Origin: Oncomelania hupensis
Lineage: Eukaryota > Mollusca > Gastropoda > Littorinimorpha > Pomatiopsidae
Direction of reading: 5' to 3'
Assembly: GCA_036898135.1 (NCBI GenBank)
Contig: CM072519.1
Location: forward strand, 33,683,939-33,747,938
Length of the DNA stretch: 64,000 bases
Shown: one piece after another, positions 42,310 through 54,539 of the stretch
How the letters are laid out: each line of letters begins with the position of its first letter
Numbering within the stretch: position 1 is the stretch's first letter
Made by a program: the position numbers and the translations under genes
The notes under the pieces: generated by a model
What the model saw: only the letters and a program-made list of their open reading frames with translations
The model's database searches: none
Told to the model about the DNA's origin: nothing

Positions 42310-43860
42310 ACATAACATTGTAGATATTAATTTCCATTTGAGCGAATGATTAAAGGCTGGACAGGTCGCTTGTAACCTTGCTACTATGCCATGGTCAGAG
42401 GGGTGCATTTTGTATGCAGGAGTCTAATACCTGTATATTGACCGTTGGCATGCAATTGCATAGAATACAAAGTAATATCCTATAATAATATTGCTGTTAG
42501 TGTTTTTATCATAACTAGCATACACAGTACATTGTAAAAGACAGTTTATTGATTTATAACTGGTATTTAATCAATATTTTACACGTTAAGACTTCAAACC
42601 TACCCTTCTTTGAAAGAAATTTGTAAAACAGTTCGCCGATATACATAGTACATTTTAAAATTAACGGGTCATTTATAAACTTTTAAGCAGTAGCTTGGCT
42701 GATTGAGAAAATTGCGTTAGACCAAATACCTACTGGAAAAGCCAGCTTGACGGAATACGCGGTATTACAATAAATATGTATTGTCAATGATTAAAATCGG
42801 TTATTTATACTATTTTAACAAGTTATTGGCTCATTAACCCCTGTCAAACAGTAAATCGGGAAGTAGGTTTCTATAGTACTCTCACATCAACTATTAGTAT
42901 TGTTTGCAGTATTGTTCCGCTATAGCAACAAATACACCAATGTTTGGTGAATTTCCTGAAGCAAACAAGATCACTACATTTTAGCACCCAAAACTTTAAC
43001 AGTAATAAATACTAAGCGTTGTTTTGATTTTCCTATCTGTCTTATTCAAGACTATTCTGTAGTTTCATATATTAGGTCTGTAGTTATATTCCTGAACATT
43101 TAATTCACAGCTGTAGGTCTGTTTAAGCACACTCTAACGTTAGAACGATAAAAGAAACCCCATGATAAAATATTACAAACATGCCTTAAGTATGCAGGTC
43201 TATACTAGACTACGGAAGTGGAATAGTTTGCTTCTACTAACTGGCTTTTGAGCAAGAAGGTGCTACTCTTTGCTGCAAGTGGCCTAAATCCTCAGCTATT
43301 ATATGTCTCGATAGTTTACGCAAGAATGTAGGCCTACTTGAGGGGGAAAAAATGGTTCAAATGTAAAATGCGTTCCTACTAAAATGAAATCGCATCCCAG
43401 TGAAGAAAAATAAATTGTAACAAATTTTCAAAAGTCGTACCAAGTCCTTCATCACAACACATTCACAGACAGTAGCAGTTTGGTGGCGATAGCAATGTCT
43501 TGCTTCTGGGAGTACCGTTGTAGTAGAAGAGAAAAAGAAGAGAGATCGAGAGAGCGACTCGGTAGCAGCGTGGGTCGTTGCTAAGGCTTACAGAGTTACG
43601 GGACTTGTGGCACTACAGGCACCCGCTAAAAGCAAGTTAAGTTTATGGCAACAATATCACCTCTTCTCTCTTTCTCTCGATTAGTTATTCATAGTTTATA
43701 GGATCCAGGTGACTGCAAAGAGCCGAATCAGGGGTGGCGTGCATGAACGTACTTAGACTACTTAAACTTAAGTCGCTTACTTAACTAGAGATGCACACAA
43801 AAAAGGTAGGTGACTGGTCCAACGAAGAAGAAGAATGAGAAAGAACAAAGGAGAAAGACA
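42310..43860. other. Non-coding stretch
   Basis: A/T-rich. A weak SINE family C echo (GACTGCAAAGAGCCGAATCA) lies near 43710. No exon with good borders seen. Confidence 0.5.
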
Positions 43861-43867
43861 GAGACAG

Positions 43868-43994
43868 TGGAAATTTAAAGCACTAAATTTCCCGAAAGTG
43901 GGGATACTATTTATACAGAACCCCCCGGCACCCCTACGGTTATCGTCCCCTATACGCTTATGTGCCCGGGGACGTTAATCTATATAACTAATTA
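43868..43994 (-). repeat. Family B 3' block invaded by a GTCCCC arm
   Basis: 43868-43939 is the family B block. It is cut by 55 bp (43940-43994) containing GTCCCCTATACGC..CCCGGGGACGTTAATCTA, half of the palindromic element seen at 4112-4216. ACCCCTACGG flanks the insert on both sides (43930-43939 and 43995-44004). Confidence 0.7.
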
Positions 43995-44188
43995 ACCCCT
44001 ACGGAGGAAAGGCAAGAGGGGTGGGGGAGAGACGGAGAGGGGAGTGGGAGAGGGGGGGGGTACTTTCTCTCTGTAGCTTCTTGCAAATTGCTCGTAAATT
44101 TAATATTTTGGCTCCACTTTATAAAAATAAATATTATAACAATACATTTTATAACGTTTCCATTAAAAAACAAAAACAAGCTTATGGA

Positions 44189-44301
<113 letters not shown>

Positions 44302-44339
44302 CAGATGTGTACATCAAGGGGGACAATTAAATAACTTAC

Positions 44340-44396
44340 CGAGGCATAGCACTTGATCCGTCGATTACCTCCCTCATCTTGAGGACCAGCTTTCAT
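44340..44396 (-). CDS. Candidate first coding exon of the ANKAR-like gene
   Basis: ATG then KAGPQDEGGNRRIKCYAS and the donor CG/GTAAGT. The 19 codons end in phase 0, which matches the phase-0 start of the candidate exon at 42276. If both are real, the ANKAR-like protein starts here and the gene spans over 44 kb. No upstream promoter or leader was identified. Confidence 0.35.
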
Positions 44397-44469
44397 ACTA
44401 TTCTTAGAATTAAAGCAGAAAATGAATGCGGGATATAATGTTCGTCATTTGTAAGGCGCCTTAGCCTAA

Positions 44470-44925
44470 GGATCAAGGCGCTGGCCGATACAGGATCTAA
44501 CTCAAACCGCCCGAGACGCCCACCCACAGCCTTTGGGCGCATGGTCTGACGCCCGGACAACTAAGCACAATCCTGGGCAGCCAGGGATGGGGGAGAAAGA
44601 CCATGTGCATTCTGGGTGTGTTCTTGTTACCGGCACTCACCCGTCTAGGACATGAGCGTCAGGATCTTTAAAGTCCGTTATGATGGAATGTATGCGACAC
44701 ACAGACTAGACCTCGGTTTACACTCTCATCCGAAGGAGTACCCCCGTTGGGGTGCCGGGGGTTTTAGTATAAATAGTATCCCCACTTTCTGGAAATTTAG
44801 TGCTTTAAATTCCCACTGTCGCTGTCTTTCTCATTTGCTCTTTCTCAGTCCTGCTCTGTTCTATCAATCTGCTACACTATCTTCTTCTTCGCTAGACCAG
44901 TCACCTACCATCCACTGGGGACTGT
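44470..44925 (+). repeat. Dispersed repeat family B, near full length
   Basis: Blocks in order: AAGGCGCTGGCCGATACAGG; CCCGGACAACTAAGCACAATC; GGACATGAGCGTCAGGATCT; GACCTCGGTTTACACTCTCA; GTGCCGGGGGTTTTAGTATA; and TTTAGTGCTTTAAATTCCCA. Shorter copies at 12.06, 13.04-13.3, 16.0, 22.8, 29.8, 43.9, 59.2 and 59.5 kb carry subsets of these blocks. Confidence 0.72.
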
Positions 44926-45319
44926 CCGGCTCGTGCCGGTGCCTGGTATGGGGGGGAACTGATCTACTCTTGCCGGAAGTAGGGTTAACCCACTCACCCC
45001 CCCCCCTCCCCTGCCCTCCTATCTTTTTCTTTTGTTTATAAACTTCAATTTTGTTTTAGTTTCAACGTCTTATCATCTTTGGTGTAAAAGACGAAAATAA
45101 ATCAACCAACCAACCAGTCACCTACCTTTTTTCTTGAAAACTCTTCCGGGACAAGACTCCTTGTTTGTGTGTGAGGTCTGTTGGATCAGCTTGGGAATGT
45201 TGAACGCTTTCTGCCAGGTGGTCACTAGGGCTTCCTATGATGTTGTTTGGCAGTGTTTGCATTTTATATGTATATATGTTTTGTTGATGATTTGTAATGA
45301 TGTTTGTATTCTATTTTGT

Positions 45320-45665
45320 TTTTGTAAACGGGGATTCGATAAATTGGAGTGCAGCCTCAGCGTCCCCTGCGTGGGGTGTCTTTAATGTAAAGTGACTGGC
45401 TGGTGGAGGGAATTAAGTTTTCCCACTAGGGTTGTTTCAGCAGATCTTTTATGCGGATTAGGGGTTGTCCGGTCCTGATTTGGCTCGGAAGAGTCCGCTG
45501 AACCTAAAGCAACAATTATGTAATGTAATGTAATCCGAAGGAGTAGGAAAACAGGAGTAAAGTGTCTTTCCCAGGGACACAACACAATGGCGCCCGGCCA
45601 GGGCTCGAACCCGGGACCTTCAGATCCGCAAGCCGAAGCACTACCATTAGACCACAGTGCCTCCC
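45320..45665 (-). mobile_element. tRNA-headed SINE family C
   Basis: The minus strand begins GGCACTGTGGTCTAATGGTA (A box). It has CGGGTTCGAGCCCTGG (B box), then TCGGATTACATTACATTACA and CGGACTCTTCCGAGCCAAAT, and ends near CCCCGTTTACAAAAACAAAA. Body fragments occur at 29365-29580, 35087-35145 and 51915-51985. Confidence 0.78.
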
Positions 45666-45805
45666 GTATAGAGTATATAGAATATAATTTGATTATCTCG
45701 AAAGGAAGAAGCAGCGCCCCACCCCCACAAAAATAAATAAAAACAACTTGTAAACTTAAAATAACAAAATGTTTAAAATATATCCATTAATTTATATTTA
45801 TTTAC

Positions 45806-45958
45806 CTCGGTATACAAGGTGAAGTTCACCCCACCTTTCAACTTCAAGCAAACAAAACACAAAATTAAATTTATGACTTACCGCCGACGGGTCTTATCAG
45901 CACGCTTTGGGGAGTTCATCCCCAGATAGACGTGTCCTGATGCGATAAAGATATTCAT
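45806..45958 (-). other. Two exon-like segments of unknown origin
   Basis: 45882-45958 runs from ATG through NIFIASGHVYLGMNSPKRAD to the donor CG/GTAAGT (phase 2), with TATAAA directly before the ATG. 45806-45834 can follow in phase as RWGELHLVYR with donor CGAG/GTAAAT. No family is recognised. It could equally be a repeat fragment. Confidence 0.25.
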
Positions 45959-46407
45959 TTTATACTTGCCATTATCATAAAATCATCTTTAAAAAAAAAA
46001 ACAAAAAAAAACAACTTGAATTTATTCGTAATATATATGTTACGTTGACCATTAGTTCTTGGTCCTTTGGTTTACGTCTTGTCATAGGACATAGCAAGCC
46101 TACCCCATTGTCGCCAGTCCCTCCCACCCTATTCCTCCCTCCCACTCCTTTTGATTTGTATCCCTGTGCTGAAGATCTGCGCTTTCCAAGACCTCGTTGT
46201 CATTAATATCATCGCTACTGTAGCGTGAGCACTACTGATTCTTCAAAATGTTATTGTCTTCAACATAGTGATATTTAGACATCCCCCTCCACCCCAACCA
46301 TCCCTCCACCCTAACCAAAACCCCATCCCACAAATTTAATTAATTTTTTTAACAAAGTAATTTAAAAAAAAAATAATTAAAAAAAAATTTCGTTCTACCC
46401 TATAACA

Positions 46408-46606
46408 GCCGGGTAGCTCAGTTGGTAAGAGCGTCTTGCTAGTAACCGAAAGGTCGCTGGTTCGAATCCCGGATTGGTCAACGTGTGATCATATTATTTT
46501 CCCCTTTACCAACAACTGGCCCGCTGGTGTCAGTATAAATCGGTCCAGTAGTCACCTATATGCGAAAGTGTCGTGTGACTATAATCTACAAACAACAACA
46601 ACAACA
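46408..46606 (+). mobile_element. tRNA-Thr-like SINE, copy 2
   Basis: GCCGGGTAGCTCAGTTGGTA, CTTGCTAGTAACC and GGTTCGAATCCCGGATTGG are followed by a body identical by eye to 20465-20650 for at least 160 bp. A (CAA)n tail ends it. The near-identity points to recent activity. Confidence 0.88.
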
Positions 46607-46644
46607 GTTAAAACTAATAATAATAAATTAATACATTAAGGAAA

Positions 46645-48800
46645 ACATGGTATCCTATCCTATCCTATCCTATCCCGTAACTCTGAGGTCGTTGGGGCAC
46701 CACAGATGATCATTTAACCAGCGTACTTCATGTTTCTCTGTCCTCAAAAACCCTCATGGCTTCGCCCAATGTCAAGCCAGTCCATTCTCGAATGTTGTCC
46801 TCCCACCTCTTTTTCGGTCTCCCTCTTTTTCTACCTCCTTGCACTCTGCCTCGGACGGTCTCTGCAAGGCCTGATGATCTGGTGACGTGGCAATACCATC
46901 GGAGTTTCCGTTTCTTCACCACTGTGAGCAGGTCATCGTGTTGTCCAATGGCTTGTGTGATGGTCTGTCGGACTTCGTCGTTGGTGATGTTGCTGGGTAT
47001 AGGAAGTGCCTAAAAGTCCTCTGTAGCACCTCATCTCCATGCTTAGTATTCTTCGTTGTATATCTGCTGTGAGAGTCCATGTTTCGCAAGCGTATAGGAA
47101 GATGGAGGTGACAATGGAGCGCAGCAGCCTTACCTTGGAAAGTAGACTGGTAGACTTTGTCTTTCCAAATGGGCTTCAACATTGCCAGGGCAGCAGTTGT
47201 TCGTTCGATTCTAGAGAGGATTTCCTGTCGGGACCCATTGTCTGATACAACGGCTCCTAAATATTTGAAGCTAAGCACTCTGTTGAGGGATTGGAATGGA
47301 CTGTGATGTCCATGTTGATGCCATTGGTGTTATTGGTCTTCAGTTTGGTCTTCTCTGCACTTATTTCCATTCTATAGGCTCTGGAGCTGGTGTCAAGCCT
47401 ATGTACCAGCTGTTTATGTTCTTGTTCCTCTCCAGCCAATCCATCAATGTCATCCGCAAAACAAAGGTTGAAGATTGCTCTACCCCCTGTGCTTACTGTG
47501 CCTTCGTGATCTGCAAGGGCATCTGACATGATGCGCTCTAGGAAGATGTTGAAGAGTGTTGGAGATAGTAGGCATCCTTGTTGCACACTGATTGTTGTTC
47601 TGAACCAGTTTCCGATGGCGCTGTTGTGGAGGACTGCACTGGTAGCCTTGTCATACAGGCTTCTGATCACTTCAATAATTTTAGGGCTGATGTTGTACAC
47701 TCTCATGGTTGCCCACAGAGCTGCATGCCAGACTCGATCAACTGCCTTCTTGAAGTCTACGAACACATTATATAGATGTTGTTGGTGCTGTAGGTATTTC
47801 TCACAGATTATTCTGAGGTTGGAAATCTGTTTAGTGGTACTTCACCCTGCCCTGAATCCTGCTTGTTCTTCAGCTACGATTTGTTCAGCTTGGGGTTTCA
47901 ACCTGTTGAGTATTATTTTCAGGAGGACCTTGCTGGGATGGCTGATGAGGCTGATTTTGCGGTAATTTTCACACACCTGAAGGTTACCTTTTATTCGGAA
48001 GAGTGATGACAAGCGACTGGGTCCATGGTGTAGCCCACTCCCCACTCTGCCATATCTTGTTACAGATACTGAAGAGGGCGTCAATCATCGCTTTTTTGCC
48101 TCCAGCTTGATGCAGTTCCGCGGGTATGTTGTCCACTCCCGATGACTTCCCTTTCTTCAGCGACTGCACTGCTGCCTCAACTTCTTCTCGGAGAATTTCT
48201 TGTTCTTTTTTGTTCTCAGGACATGCTAGAACTGATGGGTATCCGTTTGGTGTGTGGTTGTAAAGGTGAGAGCAGCACTCTGTCCATCTATTCAAGACTT
48301 CTTGTTCTTTTGTAAGGCATAATGCCAGATTTGCTTTGAATCGTTGAGACCTTGGGCTGTTTAACACTTGTCAGCCGCTTCACAGTCTGATAGGCCTTCT
48401 TGCTGTTGTTCTTGTTTAGACTGTTGTCTATTTCATGGCATTGATCTTCTATCCAGTTCTCATTTGCTGAGCGCATGCATTTTCGAATGTCATTGTTGAT
48501 TTTTCGGTAGGCATCAGCTCCCTGTGAGGTGTTATTTTTCTTTTTCATCTCTCTTCGTTTATTACACAGGTCCAAAAGTTCAGGTGTGATCCACGGTTTT
48601 TTCTTTGGCCGGGGCTTGCCAAGGATCTCCGTGGCGGCATCTGTCACAGCTGAGTTGAAGGTGGTGGTCATGGTGTTAACATCTACTTCACTAGTTCCCA
48701 AACTGAGCAGTGGTGCAAATTTGCCTCCAATTGTGGCCTGAAATATTTCTGCCACCTCCGGGTCTTGCAGTTTGTCCAGGTCGAAGTTCAGTCTAGTGCA
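46645..48800 (-). mobile_element. RTE-like LINE (copy 4), most complete copy
   Basis: Reading from 48800 leftwards: DKLQDPEVAEIFQATIGG, NTMTTTFNSAVTDAATEILG, KKPWITPELLDLCNKRREM, then the reverse transcriptase with FVDFKKAVDRVWHAALWA, QQGCLLSPTLFNIFLERIM and NLCFADDIDGLAGE. After that come FKYLGAVVSDNGSRQEILSR, KRKLRWYCHVTRSSGLAET and the tail of repeated TATCC (minus GGATA). The endonuclease is missing (5' truncation). At least three frame breaks separate long open segments (47257-47766 is 169 codons). The low divergence of this copy suggests it is among the youngest. Confidence 0.9.
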
Positions 48801-49204
48801 CTAAGAAAAACATAGAATGCAGCATACACACCCACCCACACACATATGTATATATAAAAGAGTATACAGATTAATTTGTTAACCACACACAGACTTTAGG
48901 TCGATTAAAAATTTTGTTTTAAAAGCATAAATTTCATTCGAAAAATTAGACTTTAAACATTTTTATTTATTGTTGTATAATTATAGTTTCATATTGCATC
49001 ACTAAATTTCTTGCATTATTTGAAGACTAATTAATTTCTATTCCTTTCCCATATAGTAGACTCTCAATTCCATAACATTCTTGTAATGATAATAATATAT
49101 TAATTTTGAAAGTCAAAGTTCCTAGTATCTTCTTTGGGCTGGGAGCATTCTGATTGGTCGACGCATAACAAATTCGACGCATACGCACAGTGCTATCGTA
49201 GTCT

Positions 49205-49240
49205 TAGTAAGGATTAGGGTTAGGGTTAGAGTTCGGGTTA
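49205..49240 (+). repeat. Interstitial telomere-like TTAGGG units
   Basis: GGATTAGGGTTAGGGTTAGA: two to three units only. Confidence 0.6.
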
Positions 49241-49544
49241 CGACGCCTAAGAACATCGTGAAAAAGCCGGCCCGACTTGACCAATGGCGCCTGACAGGTG
49301 TTGGATCGATCCTGACTCTGGGCGTTGTTTTTCCGAATGTTATTTACTTTCAACTCGGGCAAAGGATACTCCGGTTCCCCCCTCTCTCTCTCTCCCTCTC
49401 CTATCAAACTTTCAAAACAACTAATACTAGAAAGGTTGGGTTTTGACGCGCCACAGGCTACGACCACGCCTTCCCCATGGGAGGCGGCCCAGAATTTCCC
49501 GATAAAGAAGAGACAAAGTATCACAAATCAAATAATAATGTACA

Positions 49545-51060
49545 TGACCCATGTATTTATACGAATAGCAAACTTTCTCATTAAGATTTAACTTAAACGC
49601 CGTCAACACATTCCTTATACGGCTACACCGATTCCTAGAATAACTTTTATTTATTAAAACATTTCAAATGAATATTTTGTTTAAAAATACACAAAACATA
49701 CATTACCATGTGCGTCCCTGCAAACAAAGAACTGAACGATATCAGACAAGAGTATAGAAGAATAATAAAAACATCATACATTAGCTATCCGTGTACATGT
49801 TAATTATCTATCTTATTGTGTATATGACATTGCACAGGTGGAATGGGTCATTTCGTTTCTTTGAATACAATTAAACAAAAGCATTATGAGCACAATTCTC
49901 CACAGTGCGACCTTTAAATAATAACTGCATACATAAGTTCAATTAAAATCTCATTAAAATCAAACAATCAAATTCCAATCAAAGAATCAATAATCAGTGA
50001 ACCATCATTACCACCTTTTCCATCACCATCACAGTTGTCGTCATACCTCTACAAACTGTATAAGCTGGTTTTCAGTTTTCTTCCTTCACCTGCAACTTTC
50101 AAAACTAAAAGGATGACGTAGTATTTCAAAATCAGGCAACGCCATAGAACACAGCAATATGTAACTTTTCATCGTATATATGTATATAAATGTACGTGAA
50201 ATGACAATTCATAATAATTGATTCAAACCTTTAAAACTGCTCATTTTAGGCACTCTCTTCGCAAATAATAGAATCTCTGAATCTTGCGAAACTACGTGAA
50301 TCAAGTTGAAGACAATATAAGTGAAACTTAAGGATTAATACATCGACGAACCGTCGTCATCATAATCACCACTGTCATCAGCTTCATCATCATCACAGTC
50401 GTCGTCATACCTGTGCTTTCAGTACACACTTGTTTCAGTTCTCTTCCTTCACCTGCAACTTTCAAAACTAGCGGATGAAACTTTTTTTTTTGGCGAAAGA
50501 CAACACCAACACAGCAATATGGAACTTTTTAATCGCATTTATAAATTTATGTAAAAAAGAATCGAGAATTCAGGTATTTATTTATATGAATGGGAAAAGT
50601 TATAATTATGAATTATATTAAACGCCGTCAGGACGCTGTTAAAAAACAAAGTCTGTTCACGGTTACATTTCCTGGAATAATTTATACTAATACTATAAAA
50701 AAAAACATTTTAAATAGTTATTTGAAACAAATCATACCTTACCATTTGCATCCCTGTGAACAAACAAACTGAGCGATGTCAGACATCGAATATTCAAATA
50801 ATAAAGGAAAATAATAAACATAATTATAAAACATTATCCACCCGTGCACATGCACTTTGACCAAATATAAACTGAATAGAACTAGACATAAAATAATTTT
50901 TTTAAATGAACATAACAGCCCACATTCTATCATGTATACGATAGTTTGGGAAGTGGTCCATGTACTTCCTTTCTTCCAATGCAATCAATTAAACAGCAAT
51001 ATGAGCACAATTATACACAACATTTGACATTAAACATCTGATTATTTTAAAGTTTGTGTC
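49545..51060 (-). repeat. Old duplicated segments
   Basis: A block with AACGCCGTCA, GTGCGTCCCTGCAAACAAA and TATGAGCACAATT is found at 49548-49920 and again at 50575-51020. A block with GTCGTCATACCT and TTCCTTCACCTGCAACTTTC at 49990-50170 returns at 50350-50530. The copies have diverged. On the minus strand each copy keeps matching splice-like borders (see findings). Confidence 0.65.
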
Positions 51061-51414
51061 ATAGCATAAACATTTCAGTCATAAACAGTTAATATATTAT
51101 TATATAATTGCATATAATAACTAAATAATTACTAAAAAGGAATATTTTTGATATGCCCATTTGTATGCCTTTTAGTATGTCTGATTGGCTAATAAGCCTA
51201 TTTGAGATTTCAGAAACCGCTTTCTTCTTCCTGAAATGTCTCAAAAGTTAAATCTCAAATTTCGCGAAACGAAACCCGAAAAATGTGCGCTGCACGAAAA
51301 TTTGTCGAAAATAGTGTAGTCATGTTCAGTCGAAAAATAACTCGTAATGAAACAGACTTGTAAGAAATGTCCGAAAGAAAACTTCCAAGTATGCGGCATT
51401 CAGGAAAATGAAAG

Positions 51415-51603
51415 ATGAAACGAAAACGAACTGTCCGAGAAAATCCTTCAGATCGGCGGCATTCAGGAAAACGAAAGATCAAACGAAAAACTGAAGAAAG
51501 AAAATATTGGAGTCTGCGGCACTCCAGAAAACGATCAGAAAGACGAGGAAGACACTCTCATTCTCATCATTTTCACTGTGTTCTGTTGTGTTGTGTAGTG
51601 TAA
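51415..51603 (+). other. Small basic reading frame with internal repeats
   Basis: The 62-codon frame reads KRKRTVRENPSDRRHSGKRK then IKRKTEERKYWSLRHSRKRS. It is built on a degenerate roughly 75-bp DNA repeat with GCGGCATTCAGGAAAACGAAA. AATAAA occurs just after the stop (51601) and again at 51658. Another frame over the same DNA is also long, so coding status is doubtful. Confidence 0.2.
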
Positions 51604-51914
51604 TAAATTTGATATTAGTCTATCGTGTAGTGCAAAGTGGGACAGTATATTGTTTGTAATAAAATGTTGCACTCGTCTTGAAGTGCTAAAATTATTTTTA
51701 ATGAGTTTTAATAATAAGTTTAATGCGATTCCTAACTACATGGCACTTATTTTTTCTGTGTGGTTTGTTGGGATATGTTCGATTTCATTTCTCCTGAGCC
51801 TATATATATTTATTTTCGAATGTAAGCTATACATGTATTATATACTTTTCTCATATTTACTTTTCTGCACAATTCAACCAATTTCTAATTGTCACCTATT
51901 TTTAATTGATAAAG

Positions 51915-51985
51915 ATTAAACTACATTACATTACATGATTATTGCTTTAGGTCCAGCGGACTCTTCCGAGCCAAATCAGGACCGA
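51915..51985 (+). repeat. SINE family C fragment
   Basis: TACATTACATTACATGATTA and TCCAGCGGACTCTTCCGAGC match 45480-45540 in reverse complement. Confidence 0.75.
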
Positions 51986-52707
51986 AAGATTAAACTAACA
52001 AATGTAGGTTGACTAGTACAGTAGTAGTAGTAGTCTATATACATAAACGATTATTTGCCCTCGATGTCAATAGTTACATATAAAAGGTTAAGAAAACTTT
52101 TTTTTAAAGTCCTCAGACACCCGAGTAATTTAGATATACCCTAAAACAATACATTACACATTTAGGAAACGATGTTTTTCCCATTTACCTTAAATGTAAA
52201 CATCCTAAAAAAAAAACTTTTTATGAGAACGGATTACAAATTCTAAAATACCTTTTATAAAAAAAAAACATTAACCCCCCCCCCAAAAAAAAACAATTAT
52301 GAAGGCCTCAGAAGACCACAAGGGCCAAGCAGTGACCAAATTAAACCCAGGTAAAAATTACATCATCGTCATCATCATCATTACTAGTATTTACATTTTA
52401 TTTTGTGTAGTAATACAGACTCAGGGGTCTTATGGAAATGTACGGAATGGTTTCGGATTATCTCTAATTCACATCAATTAACAGATCTATATAAACTGCA
52501 ATTACCTTTAAGTAGGCCTACAACATGCATGACTACCTTTCGTATAAAATAGATCTCCTGCAACATAAAATTAGTTACAATCACATCGGCAATGCATGTG
52601 ACCGATTGGTCGAGGTTGCCATGACAATCAGGACAACCTGAACACGCAAAAGGAAAATTTTACTGACCTGTAGAATCTTGCAGCTCTCGATGACGTTGTC
52701 GTAGAAA

Positions 52708-52783
52708 GAAGAAGAAGAAGAAGAAGAAGAAGAAGAAGAAGAAGAAGAAGAAGAAGAAGAAGAAGAAGAAGAAGAAGAAGAAA
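52708..52783 (+). repeat. (GAA)n microsatellite
   Basis: About 25 GAA units. On the minus strand it is followed by the frame YDNVIESCKILQ and a donor CAG/GTCAGT, which is exon-like but too weak to call. Confidence 0.92.
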
Positions 52784-53099
52784 TTAAACAAAACAAAAAA
52801 CAATAAAAGAGACAGAAGCCGCAAAACAAGAAAACTAAGCAAAACAGAACAAGACAAATCATTAACAACACGACAACATTGACAATGCAATCATAGCAAA
52901 ACAATGCCCATCATAATTAACGTCCTACGAAAACCCTGACAAGGTACGAAGGCTATCGGTCTAGCTATAATAATTTTTTGTATGCCTTCCATCTGCATCC
53001 CACTTCACCCAATTCCGAGGAATGTCCAATAAAGGACTTTTGTCGACATGACAGACAAAGTTAAAGGAGAAAACCAAGTGAGAGACCGGGCGAAAAGGT

Positions 53100-53224
53100 C
53101 GAAGGAAGTGAGGGAGGGAGGAAGTGAGGGAGGGAGGAAGTGAGGAAGGAAGGCAGAGAGGAAAAAAAGGATGGAGGGAGAGAAAGAGAGAAAGAGAGAG
53201 AGAGCGAGAGAGAAAGAGAGAGAG

Positions 53225-53307
<83 letters not shown>
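53100..53307 (+). repeat. Purine tract: (GGGA)n-like then (AG)n
   Basis: GAGGGAGGGAGGAAGT repeated three times, then an imperfect and finally pure (GA)n to 53307. Confidence 0.92.
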
Positions 53308-53309
<2 letters not shown>

Positions 53310-54530
53310 AAATCAAACAATCGTAGACGTAGGCCCACAATCGCTGGGGACAAAATTTAACGAGATGCTTGCGTTATGTGATGTAAGGACAATTTTACAA
53401 CACGCACAACACCACCGCGGCTTCTGTTTTACGTCGACAGAGTAATGAAGTAGAAAGAATTTAAGACAACCTTGCCCTATATTGGGTTTGAATGCAGACA
53501 TGCAGTGATTAAAACCAGGCCATAAGCAGCATCATACATCTTGTAAACTGCATTTTCCACAGAAAAGGAAAAGATAAGGACTCAGCATAAGTGAGCCCGG
53601 AAAATGCGGTTTTAAAATTGAACAGCCAACATTTCCTAATCTAACAATCGTTTGGTAATCGTTTATGCACAGAAAACGTTAGTATTGTTCACACCAATTG
53701 TTAATCATCGAGTCAATGTACTATGCTAATAAATGTCCACGGTATTATACAATAAAAGGTGGGTGCAGGATTTTGAAAGGTAACATTTTTACCAAGGGAT
53801 CTCTAATCAGAAAGTCATTTAATCACCAATTTTCAGTTTATAGAGTCTAACATTTAATCACAATGCCCAGTTTATAATATTTTACTCGCCAATTTCCAGT
53901 TATACTGCTTGTATGCTATTTGCCCTGAAAGATATGTTTTGCAATTTCAATGTAAAATTCGTCTAGCATATTAATTCGAAATGAAAACATTTGAAAGAGG
54001 ATGGATGGCTTATTCAGCAACGCCAAAGTTATCCTTTACCTATACGCCGCTTATGGCCCATGAGCGCGTGCATCTGTACGTTCTGTTTTGACTGTGTAAA
54101 TTATAAGTTTGGGTATATTTTCTGTCATTAGGGCTGTACATTTTAACCAAAAATACTAAATACTGAACACTACTAAGCTTACGTGGTTTCGCCGAAAATG
54201 GCGTGGCTTTAGCAATGCTTAAACTTAAAGTGACGTCACATTTAATGTAGGTCTATTTCAAATTGATCCTCCAAGACTAAAGCGAGGTTACATTACAATT
54301 AATTTATTTTGTAACTGCACACGAAACTTCGGATGGGGAGTTGATAGAAGTGAAAAATGTTATGCTTTAAGCTTTCCTACGCGGATGACGCATGAAATGC
54401 GTGGGCGTCTAGCATGGATAATTGCATTTTTTAAAAATCAAGACGAAAATATACTCAAGCTGGATGTTAAACTGCGGGCAAGACAGTCTCAAACAAATTA
54501 ACAAACGTACTCACAGAGACCATCCTTTGT
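53310..54530. other. Non-coding stretch
   Basis: Short degenerate repeats of CAATTTTCAGTTTATA type near 53830-53900. No exon recognised. Confidence 0.5.
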
Positions 54531-54539
54531 GCTTTTCCT

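Noticed and set aside
46408..46480. Functional tRNA-Thr gene
   Set aside because: A and B boxes are present but the acceptor and anticodon stems do not pair, and a SINE body follows; a near-identical copy exists at 20.5 kb.
49205..49240. True telomere or chromosome end
   Set aside because: Only two to three TTAGGG units inside ordinary sequence.
52660..52710. Exon-like YDNVIESCKILQ with donor CAG/GTCAGT
   Set aside because: Acceptor side is a (TTC)n run without a clear AG; kept only as a note.
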